DNA from: Hymenobacter citatus
Lineage (GTDB): Bacteria > Bacteroidota > Bacteroidia > Cytophagales > Hymenobacteraceae
Direction of reading: 5' to 3'
Assembly (NCBI RefSeq): GCF_014333615.1
Contig: NZ_JACSCY010000002.1
Location: 1-64,000 of the forward strand
DNA length: 64,000 nt
Position numbers and translations under genes: made by a program. The notes beneath the pieces are model-generated. The model saw nothing but the letters and a program-made list of their open reading frames with translations, had not been told where the DNA came from and did not search any database. Positions 8,524 through 17,606 of this stretch are shown one piece after another. The first letter of the stretch is position 1, and each line of letters opens with the position of its first letter.

Positions 8524-10050
8524 TCAAGGCTGTTCGCTGGCTTTGGGTTGAGGGCGCAGCTTCCACACATGAAAGGCACCTACCCTGGTTATCTGTTGCT
8601 CTAAGTACGGCTGCAAGCGAGGGTCTTGTAGGCTGGTGCTGTCGTTGCTATACAGGTAGCGGGCGCCTTGGGCAATACAGGAGGCAATGTACAGCTGGCC
8701 ACTTGGCGTGGTAGAGGTAAGCTGGCCGGGCCACTCAATACCAAAGCCCTTCTTGTGTAGGAAATAGAAATAGATGCAGCCCGAATTGTCGGGGCCTACT
8801 ACGCACAAGGCGCCGGGCGGGGTAGCCGCTTCCAGTTGCAACCGGCTAACGGGATTGAAAAGCTCTGGCGGCACATCCGAATCGTGGTGTAGCCAACGGC
8901 CGTATCCTACCCGCGCAAATGCCCAAATAGGCTGCACGATTAATAAGAGCAGTAGCCACACTTTAGCTTTTGGGAAACGGCGGAGCCAGGCAGCACCCCA
9001 CGCCGCCAGCAAAAGCAGCAAGGGTAGGAGGGGCAGCATATAATACGTATGGCCCTGCATCTGCCGCAGCTCAATTACATAATAAGCAGCCAGGGCAAGC
9101 CCCCAGGCAAGGCCTGGCCCAAACCACGGATGGCGGACGGGGGGATGGCGCACGAGTCGCCAGCAGCCTACCAGGAGCAAGCCCAAGGCGCCGTAGCCTA
9201 ACAAGAGCTCTGGCCAGTCAGACAATAAATTGCGCTTGATGATAGAAAGACCAGTAGCCAGGTCGGTAGCCGGCCGGAACTCCAGACCAAAATTTTCGAG
9301 GCCTGAAGTATGAATCAATTGTAAGGCGTAGGCGTACCACCACAGCGACAGGCCTACAGACAACACGGCGTAGCCTGCCAGTAAGCCCAGCTGCCGCCAG
9401 GAATAGCGGTGCTGAAGCACATCCCGTACTACCCATACCGCAATAGGAAACCCTACTACCAGGTACTGAAGCTTCGTGAGGCCGCCCAGGGTCACGGCAA
9501 GAAAGCTCAAGCCCAGATAATGGAAACGCTGCTGTTGCCGCCACTGCATAAACCACAGCAGACCCGCAATGGAGGCCGTAAGTGCCAACACATCCGGCAG
9601 CGCATTGATGCCGTGATAGAACAGCTCTGGCGTCCAGGAAAGACACCAGGCCCCAACACCACCCAGCCACGCAGACCCGCTGACGTGTTGTACCAGCCGG
9701 TAAAAAGCCACCAGGCCCGCCACATAGATCAGCCAGTTGAGCAGGCGGGGTAGCGCTTCGTGAAAGCCAAACAAATGGTAGCTACCCGCTACCAGCCACT
9801 CGTAGGAGGGAAACTGCATACCCGTGATGCCATTGCTGGCCCCTCGTTTATCGACGCGAGGCTCCAGAATATGCATGCCCTCTTCGTAGAAATTGCGGGC
9901 AACTGCCATAGTATCGCACTGCCGCCACACGTGAATGCTGGTAGGAGGGAGTTGAAAAAAAGGAGCGTGTAATAAAAAATTTAATCCTAGTAATAGGGGC
10001 CAAAACCACCGTGGGAGGAGATTTGTGGCCTGTATAGCTTGACTATTCAT
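8524..10050 (-). CDS. Multispanning glycosyltransferase-like membrane protein (GT39/ArnT type)
   Basis: A 508-residue protein with about ten hydrophobic segments. The N-terminal helix is followed by an extracytoplasmic loop with HVWRQCDTMAVARNFYEEG, which fits the acidic first-loop motif of polyprenyl-phosphate sugar transferases such as ArnT and protein mannosyltransferases. The C-terminus is a soluble region of roughly 110 residues. Such enzymes move a sugar from a lipid carrier to a protein or glycolipid on the outer face of the membrane. No sugar-lipid genes flank it, so the acceptor is unknown. Family assignment is by architecture rather than a decisive motif. Confidence 0.75.
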   Translation of the reverse strand: MNSQAIQATNLLPRWFWPLLLGLNFLLHAPFFQLPPTSIHVWRQCDTMAVARNFYEEGMHILEPRVDKRGASNGITGMQFPSYEWLVAGSYHLFGFHEALPRLLNWLIYVAGLVAFYRLVQHVSGSAWLGGVGAWCLSWTPELFYHGINALPDVLALTASIAGLLWFMQWRQQQRFHYLGLSFLAVTLGGLTKLQYLVVGFPIAVWVVRDVLQHRYSWRQLGLLAGYAVLSVGLSLWWYAYALQLIHTSGLENFGLEFRPATDLATGLSIIKRNLLSDWPELLLGYGALGLLLVGCWRLVRHPPVRHPWFGPGLAWGLALAAYYVIELRQMQGHTYYMLPLLPLLLLLAAWGAAWLRRFPKAKVWLLLLLIVQPIWAFARVGYGRWLHHDSDVPPELFNPVSRLQLEAATPPGALCVVGPDNSGCIYFYFLHKKGFGIEWPGQLTSTTPSGQLYIASCIAQGARYLYSNDSTSLQDPRLQPYLEQQITRVGAFHVWKLRPQPKASEQP

Positions 10051-10235
10051 GCCGCAAGTTAGAACCGAAAAAGTCCGCTGCGTACGTTACTCAATGAGTA
10101 AGCTGAATTTGTGAAAACAATAGATAACAGGGTAGAAGTTGTAGAATAGCAGATGTAACGGCGGTTGAAGACATCAGCCCGCGCTCGTCTTACTTGCGCT
10201 GTTTCACAACTTGCACCATCATATTCTGCCTTCCC

Positions 10236-10808
10236 ATGAACCTATTCCAACAAGAAGTGGAAGCAGCTGTAGACGCGCTGCTGCTGCAACAAGTCATTCT
10301 CTACCCCACCGATACGGTGTGGGGTCTGGGCTGCGACGCCGAATCAACAAAGGCCGCGGAGCGGCTCTACAAGCTGAAGGGTAGGCCCGAGGGTAAGCCC
10401 AGCATTGTACTGGTAGCCGATGAAATCATGTTTGCCCGCTACGCCGCCACCGTGCCCGATAACCTAGCCGAGCTGCTGGCTACCCAGGAGCGGCCCACTA
10501 CCTATATAGTAGCTGCCAGCCGCTATGTAGCCCCGCAGCTGGTAGGGCCAGATGGCACCGTGGGCCTGCGCATTCCGCGCGATGAGTTCTGCCACAAGCT
10601 GGTGCGCCGGCTGGGACACGGGCTGGTGTCGACCTCGGCCAACCGCAGTGGGGAGCCGACGCCGGCCATATACAGTGAAGTAGACAAGCAGATTGACCGC
10701 GCCGTTGACTACGTGGTGAGCTGGCGGCAGGACGACGACACGCGGGTAGCTCCCTCGCGGGTGGTGCGGATAAAGGAAGATGGCACGTTGGAAACAGTGC
10801 GCGACTAG
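10236..10808 (+). CDS. L-threonylcarbamoyladenylate synthase family (Sua5/YciO/YrdC)
   Basis: Makes threonylcarbamoyl-AMP, the intermediate for t6A37 in ANN-decoding tRNAs, or is a YciO-type paralogue. The nucleotide and threonine binding motifs are clear: ILYPTDTVWGLGCDA near the N-terminus, KLKGRPEGKPSIVLV, TYIVAA, VGLRIPRD, and SANRSGEPTP. ATG 10236 (MNLFQQEVE, 190 residues) fits homologues; an ATG 42 bases upstream (10194) would add an unlikely hydrophobic leader. It stands alone on the plus strand. Confidence 0.9.
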   Translation: MNLFQQEVEAAVDALLLQQVILYPTDTVWGLGCDAESTKAAERLYKLKGRPEGKPSIVLVADEIMFARYAATVPDNLAELLATQERPTTYIVAASRYVAPQLVGPDGTVGLRIPRDEFCHKLVRRLGHGLVSTSANRSGEPTPAIYSEVDKQIDRAVDYVVSWRQDDDTRVAPSRVVRIKEDGTLETVRD

Positions 10809-10843
10809 CCGGGGCAACAAAAAAAGTAAGCACGACAGCGGGT

Positions 10844-10851
10844 TACATTTG
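10844..10851 (+). promoter_or_regulatory. Putative -7 box TACATTTG
   Basis: TACATTTG matches TAnnTTTG, 53 bases before the start of the small lipoprotein gene. No clear -33 element. Confidence 0.45.
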
Positions 10852-10904
10852 GCAGGGCAGCAGTATGAAGCGTAAACAACTCCTTCACCTTTTCACTTTT
10901 GACC

Positions 10905-11174
10905 ATGAAATTCTCGTTCAAATCACTGCTCGTTCTGGCTGCTTTCGCTCCTTTCGCTCTGGCTTCGTGCTCGGAGAAAACGCAGGAAAATGCTGAAGCT
11001 ACCGCCGAAAGCGCTGCTACTGATGCTGCTAACGCGACTGAAAATGCTGGCGATGCCATCGAAAACACCACTGACAAGGCTGCCGCTGAAATGGCTCCCG
11101 AGAACGGCGACACAGCTGTAGTGCGCGATGTGCCTGCTGATAAGATGGTAGAAGAAACTCCTGCCAAGCAGTAA
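10905..11174 (+). CDS. Small Ala/Glu-rich lipoprotein
   Basis: An 89-residue protein starting MKFSFKSLLVLAAFAPF with a lipobox ending in ASC, so the mature chain would be lipid-anchored. The remainder is low-complexity Ala, Glu, Thr, Asn and Asp in helix-like repeats (AEATAESAATDAANATENAG), giving a strongly acidic, probably helical or disordered tether. No enzyme motif is visible. Start ATG 10905 is chosen over a TTG six bases earlier. A good terminator follows. Confidence 0.75.
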   Translation: MKFSFKSLLVLAAFAPFALASCSEKTQENAEATAESAATDAANATENAGDAIENTTDKAAAEMAPENGDTAVVRDVPADKMVEETPAKQ

Positions 11175-11197
11175 TTGCCTGGTAGGCTACTGCCTAC

Positions 11198-11234
11198 AAA
11201 AAGCGCCTTCGGAAATCCCGAGGGCGCTTTTTTT
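11198..11234 (+). terminator. Intrinsic terminator after small lipoprotein
   Basis: AAAAAGCGCC and TCGG pair with CCGA and GGGCGCTTTTT around a short loop, ending in a run of T. Classic Rho-independent form. Confidence 0.9.
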
Positions 11235-11288
11235 GTTATAGCACGTTGGTTTAACGCGTCGGCAAATGCGTCATTCTAGGGGCGTTGC

Positions 11289-11296
11289 TACCTTTG
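11289..11296 (+). promoter_or_regulatory. Putative -7 box TACCTTTG, nearly abutting a start codon
   Basis: TACCTTTG ends only four bases before ATG 11301, so transcription from it would begin at or next to the start codon and give a leaderless or near-leaderless mRNA. Confidence 0.5.
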
Positions 11297-11300
11297 CGGC

Positions 11301-12719
11301 ATGAACAAACCGCAGCTCCCCGACCTCCCCCTGTTTCATACCATTGCCGAAGCCGCTGGTGAGCTGGACTACCCCGCCTACGTGATTGGCGGCTACGTGC
11401 GCGATTTGGTGCTGGCTCGGCCTAGCAAGGATGTAGATGTGGTGTGCGTAGGCGACGGCATCCAGCTGGCGCAGGCTGTGGGCCGGAAGCTACCGGGCAG
11501 GCCGCGTGTGACGGTATTCAAAAACTTCGGGACGGCCATGCTGCCTACCCCCGAGATTGAGGTGGAGTTTGTGGGCGCCCGCAAGGAAAGCTACCGCGCC
11601 GAGAGCCGCAAGCCCGAGGTAGAAGCCGGCACGCTGGAAGAAGACCTGGCTCGTCGTGATTTCACCATTAACGCGTTGGGCATCAGTCTGAACCCAGCAG
11701 ACTTTGGTGCGCTGGTAGACCGCTACGACGGCATGGGCGACATCCAGCGCAAGACCATCCGTACCCCCCTCGACCCAGATATTACCTTCTCCGACGACCC
11801 GCTGCGCATGCTGCGCGCCATTCGGTTTGCTACCCAGCTCGATTTCGATATTGAGCCGGATACCTACGATGCCATTGCCCGCAACAAAGACCGCATCAAG
11901 ATTGTGTCGCAGGAGCGCATCACTACGGAGCTGAACAAGATTATCTTGGCCGAGAAGCCTAGCTATGGCTTTAAGCTACTGTTTCAGTGTGGGTTGTTGC
12001 AACTGATTTTCCCGAAGATGGCCCAATTGCAGGGCGTGGAACGGGTAGGGCAGCACGCGCACAAGGACAACTTCTACCACACCCTACAGGTGCTCGACAA
12101 CGTGGTGGCCACCGGCGCCGACTTGTGGCTGCGCTGGGCCGCCATTCTGCATGACATCGCCAAGCCCGCCACCAAGCGCTACGACAAGCGCGTGGGCTGG
12201 ACGTTCCACGGCCACGAGGACAAGGGTGCCCGCTGGGTACCACAGATTTTTGCCGATCTGAAATTGCCCTTGGGCGAAGAAATGCGGATGGTACAAAAGC
12301 TGGTGCGTCTGCACCTGCGGCCCATTGCGTTGGTCAAGGAAATTGTGACCGACTCGGCCGTGCGGCGCCTGCTGTTCGAGGCCGGCGACGACATTGACCG
12401 CCTCATGCAGCTCTGCCGCGCCGATATCACTAGCAAGGACCACCAACGCGTGGCGCGCTACCTGCGCAACTTCGATGTAGTAGAAGAAAAGCTGAAGGAG
12501 GTAGAAGAAAAGGACCACCTGCGCAACTTCAAGCCCGTCATCACCGGCGAAATCATCATGGAAACCTTCGGTCTGAAGCCTAGCCGCGAGGTAGGCGAAT
12601 TGAAGGAAGCCGTACTGGAAGCCATCCTCGACGGCCGCGTGCGCAACGAGTACGACGAAGCCTTCCCATTGCTGCTGGAGCTAGGAGAGAAGAAGGGGTT
12701 GGCAGTGGTGAAGTTGTGA
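11301..12719 (+). CDS. cca: CCA tRNA nucleotidyltransferase / poly(A) polymerase family, with HD domain
   Basis: A 472-residue class II nucleotidyltransferase. The head domain shows YVIGGYVRDL and the catalytic DxD in PSKDVDVV, then RRDFTINALG, DPLRMLRAIRFA and the RI motif in SQERITTEL. A C-terminal HD phosphohydrolase-like domain has ILHDIAKP and HGHEDKGA. It most likely adds or repairs the CCA end; the tRNA-Ser in this window has no encoded CCA, consistent with need for such an enzyme. Poly(A) polymerase paralogues share these motifs. Confidence 0.92.
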   Translation: MNKPQLPDLPLFHTIAEAAGELDYPAYVIGGYVRDLVLARPSKDVDVVCVGDGIQLAQAVGRKLPGRPRVTVFKNFGTAMLPTPEIEVEFVGARKESYRAESRKPEVEAGTLEEDLARRDFTINALGISLNPADFGALVDRYDGMGDIQRKTIRTPLDPDITFSDDPLRMLRAIRFATQLDFDIEPDTYDAIARNKDRIKIVSQERITTELNKIILAEKPSYGFKLLFQCGLLQLIFPKMAQLQGVERVGQHAHKDNFYHTLQVLDNVVATGADLWLRWAAILHDIAKPATKRYDKRVGWTFHGHEDKGARWVPQIFADLKLPLGEEMRMVQKLVRLHLRPIALVKEIVTDSAVRRLLFEAGDDIDRLMQLCRADITSKDHQRVARYLRNFDVVEEKLKEVEEKDHLRNFKPVITGEIIMETFGLKPSREVGELKEAVLEAILDGRVRNEYDEAFPLLLELGEKKGLAVVKL

Positions 12720-12751
12720 GGTTGAGAAATTGCGAAGTTGTGAATAGCAAG

Positions 12752-12862
12752 ACGGCTGTCATCCTGAGCGCAGCGAAGGACCTTCTCACACCAGAACAAG
12801 TCGTTGTTACGATAATCGTTCAACTGGCAAAAGGTCCTTTGCAAGCTCAGGATGACAGCCGT
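12752..12862. repeat. Family A palindrome, copy A1
   Basis: Left arm CGGCTGTCATCCTGAGC then GCAGCGAAGGACCTTCTCAC; right arm AAAAGGTCCTTTGCAAGC then TCAGGATGACAGCCG. The arms are inverted copies separated by about 40 bases that include CGTTGTTACGATAATCGTT, itself partly palindromic. It lies in the gap after the CCA-type gene (12720-13046), whose only other structure is the hairpin at 12902. Confidence 0.9.
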
Positions 12863-12901
12863 AATTTTTTACTCACAACTTCACAACTTCACCCTTAAAA
12901 A

Positions 12902-12952
12902 GAGAAAGCCCTTTGCCCTTCCGTTGCAGCGGGGTAGGGAAAGAGCTTTCTC
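12902..12952. terminator. Hairpin between convergent genes
   Basis: GAGAAAGCCCTTTGCCC pairs with GGGAAAGAGCTTTCTC, with small mismatches, around CTTCCGTTGCAGCGGGGTA. It sits between the CCA-type gene and the convergent PspC protein gene and could stop transcription from both sides. Confidence 0.6.
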
Positions 12953-13046
12953 GGGTCACAGGCTCACTCACCACAAACCAGCGACCCACTGACGGATTGT
13001 GACAAGGTAGATGGCGGTGGTCGCCAAAGCGTTGCCTAAGCGGTAA

Positions 13047-15743
13047 TTATTCGCGGATAGGAACCAAAGAAGAGCCGCGGCTTACGTCCTTGGAGATGCG
13101 GCTAGGGTTGCCGGCATATTGCACCTCACTGGCGCCGCTGAGGTCCACTTTCAAGCGTTCCTGCACGCGGGTTTTGGCATTGCTGGCCCCCGATAGGTCG
13201 AAATCAGCGTTGCGGGTGGTCAGGCCCAGGGCGTCTATCTCACAGGCGCCGGAGCCATCCACCACCAAGTCGTTGGCTTGGCCGCGCAGGCGGGTTTGGC
13301 AAGCGCCGCTCAGGTCCAGCGACAGGCGCGTTGCATTCACATCGAGGGTAGCGGCACAGGCGCCGTTTTGCTCCACGTTTAGATTGCGCGCGTCGCGAAA
13401 GCCGGCTACGTCGGCCTGGCAGGCGCCATTCAATTCCAGTTTATTGAGGATAGGCAGTGTCACGCGCACCAGTACGGGGTTGCGGTTGCCTTTCAAGTTC
13501 GACCAGAATCCGCGCTGTTGATGCCGAATTACAAGTTCGTCGCCGCTGGTTGACACCTGCAAATCGCGCAGGTCGCGGTCCTCGCCGGCTGCTTCTACCT
13601 TAAACTCGCTACCCTGGCGCACCAATACCCGGTAGGCGCCGTTGGCTTGAATAGTGTGGAAATCGTTGAAGGAATACGTGCGGCGGCCGTCGCCGTAAGA
13701 GCTGAAGTCGGTTGGAAACTCTGCCTTCGGAATGTCAATATTCACCTTCACATTGCCATTCTCATCGGTATCTGTATTAATACGAACCCCATCTTCGGAT
13801 TCATTGACGCGCACGTCTACTCCGTCGTTCTCATCGGTATCCTGCTCGTCATCAGTAGCAAAATCTGAGTTTGTGCACTCAATGCAGTGCAGCTGGGTGC
13901 CAATGATTTCGTAGGTGTGTGTGTCAGCGTTTTCAGGCTTTTCGTTGTTCACGAAGTTCTCGCCGTCTAGCCGGTTCGAAAACTCTTTGCTTAGGCGGTA
14001 GCGCTTATTTTGGGGTAGGCGCAGGGTCACGTCCAGGTCTTGGTCGCGGAAGCGGGCATCGGGTTGAAAGGAGAAGAAATCATCGAGTATCAGGGTGGCA
14101 TTATCGGTGGCGCGGGCTGTGTAGCGGATAGAGGTGCTGGCCGTGCGAATAGCTTCCTGCTCCGTGGCGCCGCGCGCCGAGAGGTACTTTACCAGCTCCA
14201 CTACTTGCCCGCTGTCGGCTTCTGTCAGGTTCAGGTCCACCCACTTGTGGCCGTCGTTGTGCGTGGTGTGGTTATCCAGCAGGATAGTGGAGGCCGTGAG
14301 GGTAGGGAAACGCTCGGTCTGCGTCACTTCGCCTTCCATCTGGAAGTCGCGGCTGATGCGCACACCGGCTGCGCTGGCGCCTACCACGCTCAGCAGCCAC
14401 AAACCTAGTAGCGAGAGTCCCGCAATCCGGCTCAGGATAGAGCGGCGTAAAATCAGCCCCAGGCCCAGCAGGAACATGGCTAATACCGGAATGGCCCCCG
14501 CTGCGTAGAAAGCCAGCAGCGCCCAGGAAGGCACGCTATTGGTGAACAGGTAGGGAGGAAACGGGCCCGTGTGAATGAAACCCTGCGACTCAGGAAGTAC
14601 GCCCAAACCAATGCCCAGCGCAATAGTGAAGGCCAGCAACAAGCCAAACCCAGTTACCACCAGCAGCACACCTGCCGCCACCCGAATTAAGGTGCCCATA
14701 AACCCAACGGCGGGGCGCAGATTGCGGCCAGCACCTTCAATGAACGTACCGATAGGACGGTTGCCAGGGGTAACGGCGCCTTCTTCCGACGCACGCAGGT
14801 TGCTATCTAAAGCTGAGAGCGTTACGGCATCGCCACGCATCCGAAGACGGTCGGAGGCCGTTTTGGCCTCCGGTACCAGAATCCACAGAATAATATAGAG
14901 AAGGAAGGAGAAGCCTCCCGCAAACAAACCGGCCAGAAACAGCACCCGAATCAGCACTACATCGGTACGGAAATAAGCCGCTAAGCCAGCCGATACGCCC
15001 CCGATTTTGCCGCTGTCCACATCGCGGTAGAGCTTACGAAAATTGGGGTCCTCGTCGCTCAGCACATTGTCGTAGCGCTTGGGTAGGGCAATCCAGAGTA
15101 CTATGTAGGCAATCACAGCGAAAGCCGATAGTTTTCCGCCCAACTCATCCAGCCAGCTGATATCATCGAGAGCAGGGCCAGCGAGCAGTAGCCCCACAAA
15201 TGCCAGCCGGAACCACAGCGGATTGACGGCGAAGTAGCGACCCAGGCCGGCGGCTACCCCGGCTACCTTGCGGTTGGCCATGTCGCGGGTGAGGCGACGG
15301 GGCTCATCAAATGGGGCAGTGGTAGCAGGATCGGGGTTGGCCGTGTTCTTGGTGCCGCCGGTGTAAGCCCGGCCGCTGGCGCTGCCTGTGCTACTACCCG
15401 TAGTGCCGGTGTAGAAGCCTTCGGCGGTGCCGCTGGCCACGGCCGAGGCCAGAATTTCTTCGTCTTCCTCGGCCTCATCGGCGGCCTGAAAATCGCGTAC
15501 GCGGCCCATCTTCGCTACCATCTGCTCCACGTCTTCCAGCGAAATAATCTGCTTGCTGGGCGAAAGCCGCGATACAAACAACTCGGCAATGCGGCTCTCA
15601 ATGTCGGCCACGATTTCTTCGTGTCCGCGGTAGCCAGAGAAGTGGGCTTTCACCTCGGCCAAGTAGCGGCCAAGGACTTCGTATCCATCTTCTTCGATGT
15701 GGAAGATGATGCCCTGAAGGTTGATGCTGATGTTCTTTTTCAT
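13047..15743 (-). CDS. Two-PspC-domain membrane protein with C-terminal DUF2807 beta-helix
   Basis: An 898-residue protein. Residues 1-95 form a soluble N-terminal region. Two PspC-type domains follow at about 149-222 (RRLTRDMANRKVAGVAAGLG) and 236-292 (RKLYRDVDSGKIGGVSAGLA), each with membrane helices. Then come further helices up to about residue 460, and a long extracytoplasmic part ending in a DUF2807 (putative auto-transporter adhesin, head GIN) repeat domain with NGACQADV and SGACQTRL strands. The family is linked to envelope-stress sensing, but its exact job is unknown. It lies 51 bases downstream of a PadR regulator gene, a common pairing. Confidence 0.9.
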   Translation of the reverse strand: MKKNISINLQGIIFHIEEDGYEVLGRYLAEVKAHFSGYRGHEEIVADIESRIAELFVSRLSPSKQIISLEDVEQMVAKMGRVRDFQAADEAEEDEEILASAVASGTAEGFYTGTTGSSTGSASGRAYTGGTKNTANPDPATTAPFDEPRRLTRDMANRKVAGVAAGLGRYFAVNPLWFRLAFVGLLLAGPALDDISWLDELGGKLSAFAVIAYIVLWIALPKRYDNVLSDEDPNFRKLYRDVDSGKIGGVSAGLAAYFRTDVVLIRVLFLAGLFAGGFSFLLYIILWILVPEAKTASDRLRMRGDAVTLSALDSNLRASEEGAVTPGNRPIGTFIEGAGRNLRPAVGFMGTLIRVAAGVLLVVTGFGLLLAFTIALGIGLGVLPESQGFIHTGPFPPYLFTNSVPSWALLAFYAAGAIPVLAMFLLGLGLILRRSILSRIAGLSLLGLWLLSVVGASAAGVRISRDFQMEGEVTQTERFPTLTASTILLDNHTTHNDGHKWVDLNLTEADSGQVVELVKYLSARGATEQEAIRTASTSIRYTARATDNATLILDDFFSFQPDARFRDQDLDVTLRLPQNKRYRLSKEFSNRLDGENFVNNEKPENADTHTYEIIGTQLHCIECTNSDFATDDEQDTDENDGVDVRVNESEDGVRINTDTDENGNVKVNIDIPKAEFPTDFSSYGDGRRTYSFNDFHTIQANGAYRVLVRQGSEFKVEAAGEDRDLRDLQVSTSGDELVIRHQQRGFWSNLKGNRNPVLVRVTLPILNKLELNGACQADVAGFRDARNLNVEQNGACAATLDVNATRLSLDLSGACQTRLRGQANDLVVDGSGACEIDALGLTTRNADFDLSGASNAKTRVQERLKVDLSGASEVQYAGNPSRISKDVSRGSSLVPIRE

Positions 15744-15794
15744 CTCAGTGCTGCAACTAGTTCAAGTGAAAGGGAGTGGGGAGAGGGCGGCGGG

Positions 15795-16148
15795 CTAGGC
15801 CGCGTCGGAGGAGGGAGTTGGCGAGTGGGAGCGAATAATGCGAATGGACTCTTCTACTTCTTCCCAGGTCAGGCGTAGTTGGTGCAGAAACTCCTGACCA
15901 GCTGGCGTGAGCGTGTAGTACTTGCGGGGCGGCCCGCTGGTCGATTCCTTCCAGGTATAGTCCAGAAGGGCGGCATTCTTGAGGCGGGTAAGCAGCGGGT
16001 AGAGGGTGCCCTCCACCACAATCATGCGGGCTTGCGTGAGCTCCTCCAGCATGTCGGAGGCATACACCTCGCCGCGGGCAATGATTTCCAGGATGCAGAA
16101 TTCCAGAATGCCCTTCCGCATCTGCACTTGGGTGTTCTCTACTTTCAT
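15795..16148 (-). CDS. PadR-family transcriptional regulator
   Basis: A 117-residue winged-helix repressor of the short PadR group. It begins MKVENTQVQMRKGILEFCIL; the winged-helix core runs through GEVYASDMLEEL and VVEGTLYPLLTRLKNAALL, with GPPRKYYTLTPAG as the wing. The ATG at 16148 is chosen because an upstream open stretch of 21 codons runs through promoter-like sequence. It is the first gene of a two-gene unit with the PspC/DUF2807 protein. Upstream are two abutting 17-base repeats overlapping the -7 box, suggesting autoregulation. Confidence 0.93.
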   Translation of the reverse strand: MKVENTQVQMRKGILEFCILEIIARGEVYASDMLEELTQARMIVVEGTLYPLLTRLKNAALLDYTWKESTSGPPRKYYTLTPAGQEFLHQLRLTWEEVEESIRIIRSHSPTPSSDAA

Positions 16149-16180
16149 GGGCTGAGGACAGATATCGGTGAAGAATGAGA

Positions 16181-16217
16181 CAAATGTAACAGAAGGTACT
16201 ATGTAACACAAGGTACT
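16181..16217 (-). promoter_or_regulatory. Promoter -7 box and tandem operator for the PadR unit
   Basis: On the minus strand TACATTTG (16181-16188) fits TAnnTTTG. Overlapping it are two directly abutting 17-base repeats, ATGTAACAGAAGGTACT (16184-16200) and ATGTAACACAAGGTACT (16201-16217), identical at 16 positions, then a partial third GTGTAA. PadR sites commonly contain ATGT/ACAT halves, so this is a plausible autoregulatory operator. Operator role is inferred. Confidence 0.65.
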
Positions 16218-16453
16218 GTGTAAATATATTTTTGGTTGTCATTTCAGAAGAATTTTTTGTTCGGTAATGGGAGGGTGAACCAGGCGCGTTGGTTGCCGAA
16301 CGATTTGACTGTCAGCTAAGAAAGCGCAATACTTTGCATCGGCCCGATTTGTGCTGAGCGCCAAATGGCTGTTTATGCCGAAAGCGCAGGAGAATGAAGT
16401 AACTTGCGTGTCGGCCGTAATTGCGGCTGGTCGTTTTACCCTGTTAGGATACT

Positions 16454-17557
16454 ATGATGCACTTCTCCCGCTATGCTGTTCTTAGCGCATTATTATTCGG
16501 GTTGTCTTGGGGGCAACAGGCTAAGGCTCAGAGTACTACGCCCAAATACAGCAACGAGTTTCTGAATATCGGCGTGGGCGGCCGGGCGCTGGGCATGGGC
16601 AATGTGCAGGTGAGTTTGGCCTCCGATGCCACCGCCGGCTACTGGAACCCGGCCGGCCTCACGCGGCAAAAGAATAAGTACGACGCCGTGCTGATGCACT
16701 CCGAGCTGTTTTCGGGCATCATCAAAAACGATTACGCGGCCTTCTCCATGCCCCTCGACGAGCAGAGCGCCATCGGCGCCAGCCTCGTGCGCCTGGGGGT
16801 AGACGACATTGCCGACACGCGTAACCTAGTGAACGAGTACGGCCAGATCGACTACGGCCGCATCACCTATTTCTCCATTGCCGATTACGCCATGCTGCTG
16901 TCCTACGCCCGCAAAATTGGGAACGTGGAGGGATTGTCAGTAGGGGCCAATGCCAAGATCATCTACCGCAACGTAGGCGACTACGCCAATGCCTGGGGCT
17001 TCGGCATCGACGCGGGTGTGCAGTACAACCACGCCGGCTGGCAGTTGGGCCTGATGGCCCGCGACATTACTACTACCTACAACGCCTGGTCTATCAACGC
17101 CGATAAGTTTCGGCAGACGCTGGTGCCCGGCGAGGCCATGCCCAAGGGCGGCCCCGAGGTAACGCTCCCTCGCTTTATCCTGGGTGCTGCCCGCCTAATC
17201 AAGCTGCCGGGCGAGTTCACCGCCCTACCCGCCTTGGACCTGGAAATGACCACCGACGGCCAGCGCAATACCCTCATCTCGTCCAGCGCCGTGAGCATCG
17301 ACCCTCGCGCGGGTATCGAAATTGGCTACAACAACCTGGTGTACCTGCGCGGCGGGGTAGGCAACTTTCAGAAGGTCAAGTCCTTCAAAAGCACCACCCA
17401 GGAAGACTGGCACGCCCAGCCCAGCCTGGGGGTAGGGGTGGCCCTCAGCGGCCTGCGCCTCGACTTGGCTCTCTCGCGCTTAGCGGTGGAAAATACGGGC
17501 GGCAGCGCCTCCCAAACCAACTCTGTTATCGTGTCGCTGGGCTACGGCTTCAAGTAA
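16454..17557 (+). CDS. PorV/PorQ family outer-membrane protein (type IX secretion)
   Basis: A 367-residue FadL-like barrel protein. After a signal peptide ending near QQAKAQ, the conserved start YSNEFLNIGVGGRALGMGN and DATAGYWNPAGL are hallmarks of PorV/PorQ proteins, which shuttle or anchor cargo at the type IX secretion translocon. The C-terminus VIVSLGYGFK is a barrel-type end. It directly precedes the PorU2-like sortase gene (49 bases), and the pair probably forms one functional unit separate from core translocon genes, none of which are in the window. Confidence 0.92.
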   Translation: MMHFSRYAVLSALLFGLSWGQQAKAQSTTPKYSNEFLNIGVGGRALGMGNVQVSLASDATAGYWNPAGLTRQKNKYDAVLMHSELFSGIIKNDYAAFSMPLDEQSAIGASLVRLGVDDIADTRNLVNEYGQIDYGRITYFSIADYAMLLSYARKIGNVEGLSVGANAKIIYRNVGDYANAWGFGIDAGVQYNHAGWQLGLMARDITTTYNAWSINADKFRQTLVPGEAMPKGGPEVTLPRFILGAARLIKLPGEFTALPALDLEMTTDGQRNTLISSSAVSIDPRAGIEIGYNNLVYLRGGVGNFQKVKSFKSTTQEDWHAQPSLGVGVALSGLRLDLALSRLAVENTGGSASQTNSVIVSLGYGFK

Positions 17558-17606
17558 ACGCGGCGTCGACTTTCTTGACTTTTAGCTACTAGAGTATCTG
17601 GTTTCT

